Under the pieces are notes generated by a model. It was given only the letters and a program-made list of their open reading frames with translations, made no database searches and had not been told where the DNA came from. This document shows, piece by piece, positions 14,115-22,132 of a DNA stretch of 25,531 nucleotides (position 1 is its first letter; each line of letters begins with the position of its first letter). The stretch covers positions 15,516 through 41,046 of the forward strand of contig PAUJ01000019.1 of assembly GCA_002713705.1 (NCBI GenBank), read 5' to 3'. Source of the DNA: Flavobacteriaceae bacterium (lineage in GTDB: Bacteria > Bacteroidota > Bacteroidia > Flavobacteriales > Flavobacteriaceae). The position numbers were made by a program, and so were the translations under genes.

Positions 14115-15791
14115 ATGCAAATAATAGATTGGATTGTACTTATTGGGACGCTATTATTTATTGTACTTTACGGAACTTATAAAACTAGAAATAATAAAAA
14201 TGTAACTGATTATTTAAAAGGTGGTAACTCCTCAAACTGGTGGACTATTGGAATAAGTGTAATGGCTACTCAAGCAAGTGCTATTACATTTTTATCAACT
14301 CCTGGTCAAGCTTATCATGATGGAATGGGATTTGTTCAGTTTTATTTTGGCCTTCCTATTGCAATGGTAATTATTTGTATGGTATTTATACCCTTGTATG
14401 ATAAGTTAAAAGTTTTTACTGCTTATGAATATTTAGAAAGTAGATTCGATTTAAAAACGAGAAGTTTAACGGCAATTCTATTCTTAATTCAAAGAGGACT
14501 TGCTGCTGGTATAACTATATTTGCGCCCTCAATTATACTATCTGCTGTGTTAGGATGGGATTTAGTAACTCTAAATGTGATCATCGGGTCATTGGTAATA
14601 ATATATACGGTAAGTGGTGGAACAAAAGCTGTTAGCATTACTCAGAAGCAACAAATGGCTGTCATTTTTGCTGGAATGTTTATTACTTTTTTAATTATAT
14701 TAAACTATTTACCACAAGAAATTTCATTTACAAAGGCTTTAGAATTAGCGGGTGCAAATGGTAAACTTGAGATATTAGATTTTTCTTTTAATCTTGATAA
14801 TCGATATACTTTTTGGAGTGGAATCATTGGAGGAACTTTTTTAGCACTTTCCTATTTTGGAACTGATCAAAGTCAAGTTCAACGATATTTAAGCGGTAAA
14901 TCGGTAAAAGAAAGTCAAATGGGTTTAATAATGAATGGTCTGTTAAAAGTACCGATGCAGTTTTTTATCTTATTGGTTGGTGTAATGGTATTTGTTTTTT
15001 ATCAATTCAATGAATCTCCTTTAAATTTTAATCCAACTGCAATTGAAGATGTCAGGAATTCAGAGTTTGCTGCAGAATTTAATCAATTAAAAATTGATAA
15101 AAAAGAAATAGAATTAGCGATAAAAGACAAGCAATTATTATATTTTAATGCAGAAAATATAATAGATAAAAAAAACATTTCAAATGAAATTACACATCTA
15201 AATTCTTTAGAGAATGGATTGAGAGTGCAAACAAAAGAATTGATTTTAAAAGCAAATCCAGCTGCTGAAACCAATGATAAAGATTATGTATTTATTCATT
15301 TTATTTTAACAAACCTTCCTCGTGGTTTGATCGGTTTATTATTAGCAGTTATTATAAGTGCTGCTATGTCTAGTACTGCTTCTGAACTAAATGCTTTGGC
15401 CTCTACAACTGCAATAGATTTATACAAACGAAATGTAAGTTTTAGGGATGAACAACATTATGTTAAAGCTTCAAAATGGTTTACCTTATTATGGGGTCTT
15501 GTAGCGATTTCTATTGCTTGTGTTGCTAATTTGTTTGATAATTTAATACAATTGGTAAATATTATCGGTTCTATTTTTTATGGAAATGTTTTAGGAGTAT
15601 TCTTATTGGCATTTTTTTTAAAATATGTAAAAAGCAATGCTGTTTTTTGGGCGGCAATAATTACACAATTAATTATTATTTATTTATGGTATATTGATTT
15701 AATGCCTTATTTATGGTTAAACCTAGTCGGTTGCTTCATTGTAATATTTATTTCAATTATTATCCAACTGATTATTGGCAACAAAAAATAG
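14115..15791 (+). CDS. Sodium:solute symporter (SSS family)
   Basis: A 558-residue transporter with about 13-14 membrane helices. It starts MQIIDWIVLIGTLLFIVLYG, continues with DYLKGGNSSNWWTIGIS and ATQASAITFLSTPGQAYHDG, and has the SSS signature region FGTDQSQVQRYLSG (248-261). The helix with AAMSSTASELNALASTT (416-432) matches the sodium-site helix of the family. It should take up a solute such as a sugar, sialic-acid-like compound or carboxylate with sodium. Residues of about 300-390, between two helices, form a long charged, helical insertion (SEFAAEFNQLKIDKKEIELA and beyond) that makes the protein longer than simple SSS members. The substrate cannot be read from the sequence; the secreted PIG-L deacetylase upstream suggests an amino sugar or sugar derivative. 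Confidence 0.9.
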   Translation: MQIIDWIVLIGTLLFIVLYGTYKTRNNKNVTDYLKGGNSSNWWTIGISVMATQASAITFLSTPGQAYHDGMGFVQFYFGLPIAMVIICMVFIPLYDKLKVFTAYEYLESRFDLKTRSLTAILFLIQRGLAAGITIFAPSIILSAVLGWDLVTLNVIIGSLVIIYTVSGGTKAVSITQKQQMAVIFAGMFITFLIILNYLPQEISFTKALELAGANGKLEILDFSFNLDNRYTFWSGIIGGTFLALSYFGTDQSQVQRYLSGKSVKESQMGLIMNGLLKVPMQFFILLVGVMVFVFYQFNESPLNFNPTAIEDVRNSEFAAEFNQLKIDKKEIELAIKDKQLLYFNAENIIDKKNISNEITHLNSLENGLRVQTKELILKANPAAETNDKDYVFIHFILTNLPRGLIGLLLAVIISAAMSSTASELNALASTTAIDLYKRNVSFRDEQHYVKASKWFTLLWGLVAISIACVANLFDNLIQLVNIIGSIFYGNVLGVFLLAFFLKYVKSNAVFWAAIITQLIIIYLWYIDLMPYLWLNLVGCFIVIFISIIIQLIIGNKK

Positions 15792-15841
15792 TCATCTAAT
15801 TTTAACTATTACTCAAATCGGTATTTATTATTTATGAATAG

Positions 15842-16990
15842 CTAAGGATTGTTTTTTTTAACAGAAAGTGCATTTAAAGCATTTTTGTATATCTCTTCAT
15901 ACATTGGAACTATTGCTTTAGTTTCAAATCTTTTGGAAATTGATTTTGCTTTCTTTTTAAATTTAAGTAACATTTCAGGGTCTTGTAGTATTTTTATTGC
16001 ATTTTCTGACATTTCATCAACATTACCTACATCACTTAAAAATCCACTTTCACCTTGTATATTAACTTCAGGTAAACCTCCTGCATTACTTGATATTACG
16101 GGAACTCCGCAAGCCATTGCTTCTAAAGCTACTAAACCAAAACTTTCATGTTCTGAAGGAAGAATAAACATATCACTAAAACATAATATTTTATCTACTT
16201 CATGGCTATTACCCACAAAAAGTACTTTTTCTGTGATTCCCTTATTTTTGCATAATAATTCCAATGACTTTTTTTCTGGTCCGTCTCCTACTATTACTAA
16301 TTTTGCTGGCATTTTTTTCTGAATACGATCAAAAATCTCTATAACATCATCAACGCGTTTTACTTTTCTAATATTACTAATGTGAGTAATAATTTTTTCA
16401 TCTACACTAGCAATTAAATCACGTTCGCAATCTGAAAATGAGTTATCTAATTTTTTTGTGTCTATAAAATTTGGGACTACATGTATTTTCTTTTTAATAT
16501 TAAATAATCGAAGCGTATCGTCTTTTAAACTTTGAGAAACCGACGTTACTGCATCACTATTGTTGATACTAAAAGTTACCGCAGGTTTGTAAAAAGGATG
16601 GTTCCCTACCAATGTAATATCAGTTCCATGAAGAGTAGTTACCATAGGTATAAAGATGTCCTCTTCAGCTAACATTTGCTTGGCCATATAGCCAGCATAG
16701 GCATGTGGGATTGCATAATGAACGTGTACTAATTCTATTTCATGTAATTTCGCCATATTTACCAATTTGCTTGATAAGGCTAGCTCATAGGGTTGGTAAT
16801 GAAAAAGTGGATAACTAGGCACCGTAACCTCGTGATAATGCACATTACTATGCAATAATTGCAGACGAACCGGTTGTTTATAGGTAATAAAATGAATTTC
16901 GTGACCTTGTTCAGCCAAAGCAATCCCTAATTCAGTGGCTACAACTCCACTTCCCCCAAATGTTGGATAACAAACAATAGCAATTTTCAT
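15842..16990 (-). CDS. bshA: N-acetyl-alpha-D-glucosaminyl L-malate synthase (bacillithiol synthesis)
   Basis: A 382-residue GT4-family glycosyltransferase. It starts MKIAIVCYPTFGGSGVVATE, the BshA-type N-terminal loop (GGSG at 12-15), and has TLHGTD with H121 and the GT4 E-x7-E pair E282/E290 in HESFGLVALEAMACGVPVIS. BshA transfers GlcNAc from UDP-GlcNAc to L-malate, the first step of bacillithiol synthesis, so the organism probably uses this low-molecular-weight thiol. BshB and BshC are not in the window. The gene follows the NagZ-like GH3 gene by 59 bases on the same strand, as often in Flavobacteriaceae, and is the last gene of the long minus-strand series. No convincing terminator is visible in the 50-base gap to the convergent symporter. 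Confidence 0.95.
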   Translation of the reverse strand: MKIAIVCYPTFGGSGVVATELGIALAEQGHEIHFITYKQPVRLQLLHSNVHYHEVTVPSYPLFHYQPYELALSSKLVNMAKLHEIELVHVHYAIPHAYAGYMAKQMLAEEDIFIPMVTTLHGTDITLVGNHPFYKPAVTFSINNSDAVTSVSQSLKDDTLRLFNIKKKIHVVPNFIDTKKLDNSFSDCERDLIASVDEKIITHISNIRKVKRVDDVIEIFDRIQKKMPAKLVIVGDGPEKKSLELLCKNKGITEKVLFVGNSHEVDKILCFSDMFILPSEHESFGLVALEAMACGVPVISSNAGGLPEVNIQGESGFLSDVGNVDEMSENAIKILQDPEMLLKFKKKAKSISKRFETKAIVPMYEEIYKNALNALSVKKNNP

Positions 16991-17049
16991 ATAAATAAAG
17001 GGTTTACCAAAATTTTTAAATTAATAAATATCAATTTTAAATGTTTTAG

Positions 17050-19965
17050 TTAATACTCAATAGATTGATAGATAAGTTCTTGAATATCACTTCTTAAATT
17101 ATTTTTAATAATTTTTCTATTTGTTGCGTCTGGATAAGTTCTATTTGATAAAAAGACGTAAATTATTTCTTCTTCTGGATCTGCCCAGGTAAATGTTCCT
17201 GTAAACCCACTATGGCCAAAACTATCCATTGAAACACAACCACATGTAGGGCCAACATCTTCTAATTGCGGTTTATCAAAACCAACTCCTCTCCTTACAT
17301 CAACATCACAATAGTTACAGGTATTAAATAAATCAAGTGTTTCTGGTTTTAAATAAGTAGTAGTTCCATAACTACCCTTCCAAAGATACATTTGCATAAT
17401 TTTAGCGATGTCATTTGCATTACTAAACAAACCTGCATGTCCACTTACTCCTCCTAAAATGGCTGCTCCTTGATCATTTACAAAACCTTGAATTTTCTGC
17501 ATTCTAAAATAGTCATCTACCTCTGTTGGGGGTATTTTATATAGGGGAAATTTTTCTAGGGGTAGGTATGTGGTGTTATTAGCCCCTAAAGTTTTATAAA
17601 AATGTTGTTGAACCAAATTTTGCATAGGTTTATCATAGTAATTTTCTAAATATTCTTTAAGAATGTAATAGGGTAAATCACTGTATTTATAATTTAACTT
17701 GGGATATAATTCGCTTCCCATAATTTGAAGGTAAATAGAATCTTTTATATCATTTCGTGCAAACATACTATTAGCGACTTGAATACTAAATTTTTTAGAT
17801 TTATTTTTCGAATAGTACTTAATATCAGGTTGTTTTAACGAGTCTAAAGTACTGATATAGAATGGTATCCAAGATTTTATACCTGCATAATGAGACAACA
17901 TTTGTTGAACTGTGATATCTTCTTTGTTAGATCCTATATAATCAGGTAATAGTTCTGATATTCTTGTGTTTAAGTTAATTGTTCCATTATCTACTAATTC
18001 CATTATCATTGGTAAAGTCGCCAAAATTTTAGTTAAAGAAGCCACATCATAAACATCATCGTCTGAAACTTTTATTTTCTTTTGTTGAGTGTGATGACCA
18101 AAGGTTTTATGGTAGATAACTTTTCCTTTTCGTGCCACTAAAATTTGAGCACCTGGCATCATATCTTCTTTCAAACCTAAAGTTGCTAATGAATCTATTT
18201 TATTTAACCTGAAAGAATTAATTCCAACACTTTCTGGAGTTCCATATTGTAATCTATTTTGGTTTCTTGTAAAATTAGTGGTGTTTAATGGAAACTTTTC
18301 GCCTATAGATACGGGTAAAGAACCTTTAGCTGTTATAGCTCCAAAAATTAATTGTGCAGAAAGTTCTTGAGAAACTTTACTATTTTGATAAGACATTATA
18401 ATGCCTTCAATATTAGAAGTTACCTTAAGGTCTAACAATGCATAGGGCCTGGCAAATACATCTAATATTACCTTGTTATTTCTAGCAATTTCGTATAGCC
18501 TAGTCAATTCAATTTCAGTAAAATTATATTCTTTCCAAGGATTTACATTCGATTTATGAAAGCCAATTATCGTAAGATCGTATTCTTTTAATTTTTTATT
18601 GTATTCGTCAAGGGTTTTTGCTTTTACCCAATCAACTTTAGTGTATTTTTGTAATTGATTTAAAAAGTATTCACCTGAGTCGTCACCAAAATGAACATAA
18701 GCGATTCTGGTATTGGCTAATTTTTTAACAGGAACAATTAAACGTTTGTTTTTCAGTACCGTCAAGGCATTTTTCATAGCCGTTTCATAAAGAACATTAT
18801 CCAATGGAGTGTTTAAATCTTCTACTAAATTATTCATATCAACAGGCTGATAATTGTTTAAACCAACCTTATATTTTGCATATAATATCTTTTTAACTGA
18901 ACGTTCTAAACGAGCTTCCACTATTCGACCATCATTAAAAGCTTTCATTATAAGTTGCTGTGCTTCTGGAATACTTTCTGAAATTAATAACACATCGTTT
19001 CCAGCTAAAAAAGCAGCTAAATCTATTTCTCCAGGTTTTTTAAAATTAGAAGCTCCTTTCATATTTAATGCATCTGTAAAAACCAAACCATTAAATTGCA
19101 AATCTTTTTGTAATAAATTAGTCACAATGTTTTTAGATAAAGAAGAAGGAAAATTAGCTCTAAGTTCTAATGAAGGCACATTTAAATGAGCTATCATAAC
19201 ACTGCTTAAACCTGCTTCTATTAATCTCTTATAGGGATATAATTCTATACTGTCTATACGTTTTTTTGAAAAAGAAATGGTTGGTAAGGTTTTATGCGAA
19301 TCCTTTTCAGTATCCCCATGTCCAGGAAAATGTTTAGCGTTTGCCAATATTCCAACACTTTGAATTCCGCGCATATACGATAATGCTTTTTCTGTAACAT
19401 TATCACGATCTTCTCCAAAAGAACGGTTTCCAATGATGGGGTTTTTTGGATTGGTATTAATATCTACAACAGGTGAAAAATTAATATGCATACCAATTCT
19501 TTTGGCATGCTCACCTATTTGTTTGCCTATTTTATAAATTATTTCATTATTAGTAATAGCACCCAGTGTCATATTCCAGGGATAAGCAAAAGTAGAATCC
19601 AAACGCATTGCTAGACCCCATTCTGCATCCATTGCCATAATTAAAGGTGTTTTTGAGATGTTTTGATAATGATTATTTAATTTTACTTGGCGTTTTGGGC
19701 CACCTTTAGAAAAAATGATTCCTCCGATATGTTGGTTTTTAATTAATGAATCAATTTTATCATTTTTCGATTTAGGATCACTAGAGAAAACATCTACCAT
19801 AAATAATTGTCCAACTTTTTCTTTTAGAGTCATCGAATTATAAATACTATCTACCCATTTTTTTTGATTTAATTGATCATTTTCAACTAAAAGAGGATAT
19901 ATCTGTTGAGAAATTCCAGTAAATGAAAAGAATAGAACTAATAAGATTAAATATAGTTTTTTCAT
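17050..19965 (-). CDS. NagZ-like GH3 glycosidase fused to a beta-lactamase-family serine hydrolase
   Basis: A 971-residue exported protein: signal peptide MKKLYLILLVLFFSFTGISQ, GH3 catalytic domain (about 40-380), GH3 C-terminal domain (about 390-580) and a class C beta-lactamase-like domain (about 590-965). The GH3 part has KHFPGHGDTEKDSH (211-224), giving the NagZ Asp-His acid/base dyad D222/H224, and the nucleophile D298 in VFTDALNMKG. The C-terminal part has S643-L-T-K646, Y761-S-D and H918-S-G, matching SxxK, Yx(N) and H/KxG. NagZ releases N-acetylglucosamine from muropeptides, and the second domain is likely a D-alanyl peptidase or esterase. Together they would process peptidoglycan fragments in the periplasm. 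This two-domain form is common in Bacteroidetes. An amidase heads the same gene series. The YSD in place of YxN is a small deviation. Confidence 0.92.
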   Translation of the reverse strand: MKKLYLILLVLFFSFTGISQQIYPLLVENDQLNQKKWVDSIYNSMTLKEKVGQLFMVDVFSSDPKSKNDKIDSLIKNQHIGGIIFSKGGPKRQVKLNNHYQNISKTPLIMAMDAEWGLAMRLDSTFAYPWNMTLGAITNNEIIYKIGKQIGEHAKRIGMHINFSPVVDINTNPKNPIIGNRSFGEDRDNVTEKALSYMRGIQSVGILANAKHFPGHGDTEKDSHKTLPTISFSKKRIDSIELYPYKRLIEAGLSSVMIAHLNVPSLELRANFPSSLSKNIVTNLLQKDLQFNGLVFTDALNMKGASNFKKPGEIDLAAFLAGNDVLLISESIPEAQQLIMKAFNDGRIVEARLERSVKKILYAKYKVGLNNYQPVDMNNLVEDLNTPLDNVLYETAMKNALTVLKNKRLIVPVKKLANTRIAYVHFGDDSGEYFLNQLQKYTKVDWVKAKTLDEYNKKLKEYDLTIIGFHKSNVNPWKEYNFTEIELTRLYEIARNNKVILDVFARPYALLDLKVTSNIEGIIMSYQNSKVSQELSAQLIFGAITAKGSLPVSIGEKFPLNTTNFTRNQNRLQYGTPESVGINSFRLNKIDSLATLGLKEDMMPGAQILVARKGKVIYHKTFGHHTQQKKIKVSDDDVYDVASLTKILATLPMIMELVDNGTINLNTRISELLPDYIGSNKEDITVQQMLSHYAGIKSWIPFYISTLDSLKQPDIKYYSKNKSKKFSIQVANSMFARNDIKDSIYLQIMGSELYPKLNYKYSDLPYYILKEYLENYYDKPMQNLVQQHFYKTLGANNTTYLPLEKFPLYKIPPTEVDDYFRMQKIQGFVNDQGAAILGGVSGHAGLFSNANDIAKIMQMYLWKGSYGTTTYLKPETLDLFNTCNYCDVDVRRGVGFDKPQLEDVGPTCGCVSMDSFGHSGFTGTFTWADPEEEIIYVFLSNRTYPDATNRKIIKNNLRSDIQELIYQSIEY

Positions 19966-19984
19966 AAAAGAAAGTTAACAAAAA

Positions 19985-20470
19985 CTATGCTAGAAATCTA
20001 TTGTGCCAACTATCTTTTGCAGGTACTTCCCAATTTTCAATATAGTCGATTTTTGTATTTACTAAATTATTAAACACTACAGTATTTTTAGACACCGATT
20101 TTGCTTTGGCCATTTTTTTAAAATCGATTAACGATTTATGAGCAATAAAATCACCGTTATAATAAGTAACATTCATTTTATCCATTAAATCTATTCCAAA
20201 TTCTTTTTCTAAAGATTGAATAAAATTAACAGAAGTATCAATACTACAACCCGAAGCTGATGCATTTTCTTGATTTAATCCTAATACAATAAAACGATTG
20301 TACTTAATTTCATACCCTGCATCTAATTCTTTTCCATGCGCAGTCCATTGTTTTAAAAAGTCGATTATTTTTGGTTCTATAATTCCAATTTCAATATCGC
20401 TTAGTTTTCTATTTGATTGATAAATCCATAACCTAGAATCATCAGGTAAATCTTTAAATTTTTTTAACAT
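19985..20470 (-). CDS. Conserved 161-residue protein of unknown function
   Basis: A soluble-looking 161-residue protein with no signal peptide or membrane helix, starting MLKKFKDLPDDSRLWIYQSN. Notable segments are the acidic/aromatic N-terminus, ASASGCSIDTSVNF near residues 70-83 with a single conspicuous Cys, and a C-terminus rich in Lys and Trp (ENWEVPAKDSWHNRFLA). Proteins of this type in Flavobacteriaceae are often labelled ABC transporter ATPase, but there is no Walker A, Walker B or LSGGQ motif, so that label is unsupported. Its ATG shares one base with the stop of the HdrB-like gene (TAATG overlap), which argues for translational coupling and a linked role. Confidence 0.8.
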   Translation of the reverse strand: MLKKFKDLPDDSRLWIYQSNRKLSDIEIGIIEPKIIDFLKQWTAHGKELDAGYEIKYNRFIVLGLNQENASASGCSIDTSVNFIQSLEKEFGIDLMDKMNVTYYNGDFIAHKSLIDFKKMAKAKSVSKNTVVFNNLVNTKIDYIENWEVPAKDSWHNRFLA

Positions 20471-21264
20471 TATAATATTTCATCTGCATTAATAATCATT
20501 TCTGCGATATCCAATACTTCTACTTCGCCTTCTTTCTTTTTAAATTTAACTCCATCGGTTACCATTGTATTACAAAAAGGACAACCAGTTGCAATTATAG
20601 AAGGTGAAGTTTCAATAGCTTCTTCTGTTCTTTCAATATTTATTTCTTTTTCACCAGGTTCAGCATCTTTAAACATTTGTGCACCACCAGCACCACAACA
20701 TAAACCTTGAGATTTACATCTTCGCATTTCAATAAGTTCTACTTCTAATTTTTTAAGCAAATCCCTAGGTGCTTGATATTCGTTATTTGCTCTACCTAAA
20801 TAACAAGGATCGTGATACGTAATTCTTTTTCCTTTAAACTTTCCACCTTCAACCTTTAGTCTACCTTCATTAAGAAGGGCTTTTAAAAATTGAGTATGGT
20901 GCATTACCTCATAATTCCCACCTAAATTAGGGTACTCATTTTTTAAGGTATTAAAACAATGAGGACAAGTAGTAACAATTTTTTTTATTTCATAACCATC
21001 CAAAACTTGAATATTCATCATTGCCTGCATTTGAAATAAAAATTCATTACCTGCGCGTTTAGCGGGGTCTCCTGAACAACTCTCTTCAGCTCCCAATACA
21101 GCAAATTCAATATTTACTTTATTTAATATTTTTACAAATGCTTTTGTTATTTTTTTTGCTCTATCGTCAAAACTTCCAGCACAGCCGACCCAAAACAGTA
21201 CTTCAGGTTGTTTCCCTTGAGCTAAAAGCTCAGCCATGGTTGGTACTTTTAATATATTACTCAT
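20470..21264 (-). CDS. HdrB/GlpC-like CCG-domain Fe-S oxidoreductase subunit
   Basis: A 264-residue cytoplasmic protein made of two cysteine-rich CCG domains. The first has C28 (VGCAGSFDDR), C63 and the pair C100/C103 (TTCPHC). The second has C154 (HDPCYLG), C189-C190 (LCCGAGGAQMF) and C228/C231 (TGCPFC). CCG pairs bind the unusual catalytic Fe-S cluster in heterodisulfide reductase HdrB, or FeS/flavin centres in GlpC, LutA and SdhE relatives. The partner is almost certainly the membrane cytochrome b / ferredoxin-type protein encoded two genes upstream in the same series, giving an HdrDE- or DsrMK-like module split over two genes. The electron acceptor or substrate is unknown; the organism makes bacillithiol, so a thiol-disulfide substrate is conceivable but unproven. 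Confidence 0.9.
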   Translation of the reverse strand: MSNILKVPTMAELLAQGKQPEVLFWVGCAGSFDDRAKKITKAFVKILNKVNIEFAVLGAEESCSGDPAKRAGNEFLFQMQAMMNIQVLDGYEIKKIVTTCPHCFNTLKNEYPNLGGNYEVMHHTQFLKALLNEGRLKVEGGKFKGKRITYHDPCYLGRANNEYQAPRDLLKKLEVELIEMRRCKSQGLCCGAGGAQMFKDAEPGEKEINIERTEEAIETSPSIIATGCPFCNTMVTDGVKFKKKEGEVEVLDIAEMIINADEIL

Positions 21265-21267
21265 TTT

Positions 21268-21696
21268 TTATATTTTTCTTTGCCAATATTGAGTTCTTCC
21301 CAATATAGAAAACCCAATATATCCTCTTAATTTTAATTTATTATTACCTATCAATTCCAAATAACATTTGTATGATTTTCCATTGTTTGGATCTAATATT
21401 GTACCTCCATTATATTCATCATCATCTTTAATTAAGTTTTTAATAATTACTAAACCAATAATTGGCTTTTTATAATTATCATCTTTACATTGGTCACAGA
21501 CGGAATCTAAGGGGTCTTCAAATAAATGGATAATCTTGCCAAAATAAATACCGTTGGTATTATAAATTTCTACTACAGATAGTTTATCTCCAGTTAAATC
21601 ATCAAATGTTTCCCACTCTCCGATAATTGATTGGGCATTTAATATGAAATTAAACCCTGATAAAAATATAATTATGACGACTTTTATTTTAATCAT
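21268..21696 (-). CDS. DUF2147-type small secreted protein
   Basis: About 142 residues from the ATG at 21696 (MIKIKVVIIIFLSGFNFILN); a TTG one codon earlier is a less likely start. A signal peptide ends near ..LNAQ. The mature part opens with IIGEWETFDD and continues with YFGKIIHLFEDP, a CDQC pair, and ends with GYIGFSILGRTQYWQRK, the pattern of DUF2147 lipocalin-like proteins. The function is unknown. Its start overlaps the end of the HAD gene by 8 bases, and its stop is 3 bases before the HdrB-like ATG. Confidence 0.8.
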   Translation of the reverse strand: MIKIKVVIIIFLSGFNFILNAQSIIGEWETFDDLTGDKLSVVEIYNTNGIYFGKIIHLFEDPLDSVCDQCKDDNYKKPIIGLVIIKNLIKDDDEYNGGTILDPNNGKSYKCYLELIGNNKLKLRGYIGFSILGRTQYWQRKI

Positions 21697-22132
21697 CAAA
21701 AACTTTTATGGTCACTTCTTTTTCAACCAATTCAGTAAATTTACCTTTAAATTGAGTCGCTTTTACCAAATGATTATCTACCCAATGATAATTACCTCCT
21801 CGTGGTTTTCCCATTAATAAAGAATGATAATTAAATCCATTTTTTTCAAGCCAAGTTTCAGTATATTCTCTATGCTCTTCGGTACGTGATGTGAAAAAAC
21901 AAATAATATGTCCTTCTTTATACCATTTGTTTAATGTTTCTAAAGCATCTGGATAAACTTTTGCAGTTAACATTCTTTCTGGCTCTTCATTTGGAATATC
22001 ATCACAAATGGTGCCATCAATATCTATCAGATAATTTTTGATACCATCAGGATGACTTGGACTAACAAATTCGCCATCTATTACTTTAGTTTCTAACTTT
22101 ATTTTTAAAGGTTCTTTTTTCATATTATTCAT
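21689..22132 (-). CDS. Small HAD-superfamily hydrolase, capless
   Basis: A 147-residue soluble protein with HAD motifs: D37-I-D39-G-T (motif I), T81-S-R83 (motif II), K109 in MGKPRGGNYHW (motif III) and V-D119-N (motif IV, with DN where many relatives have DD). It resembles the C-terminal LNS2/polynucleotide kinase type of HAD domain. In flavobacterial genomes similar proteins are often labelled phosphoheptose isomerase, but no SIS domain is present, so that label is wrong on sequence grounds. The ATG at 22132 overlaps the Fe-S gene by 8 bases; a second ATG at 22123 would avoid the overlap and also fits. The substrate is unknown. Confidence 0.8.
   Translation of the reverse strand: MNNMKKEPLKIKLETKVIDGEFVSPSHPDGIKNYLIDIDGTICDDIPNEEPERMLTAKVYPDALETLNKWYKEGHIICFFTSRTEEHREYTETWLEKNGFNYHSLLMGKPRGGNYHWVDNHLVKATQFKGKFTELVEKEVTIKVFDD

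Noticed and set aside
15787..15810. AATAGT...ACTATT hairpin at the symporter stop as a terminator between convergent genes
   Set aside because: Six weak base pairs, a 12-base loop and no T-run on either strand; not convincing.
15849..16322. A 157-codon open frame on the plus strand opposite bshA
   Set aside because: It lies wholly antisense to a firmly identified gene, and its composition is the mirror of the bshA codons. It shows no family motif or promoter of its own.
19985..20470. ABC transporter ATPase label for the 161-residue protein
   Set aside because: No Walker A, Walker B or signature motif is present, and the protein is too short for an ABC ATPase.
21689..22132. Phosphoheptose isomerase label for the small HAD protein
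   Set aside because: The sequence has HAD motifs (DIDGT, TSR, K, VDN) and no SIS sugar-isomerase domain.
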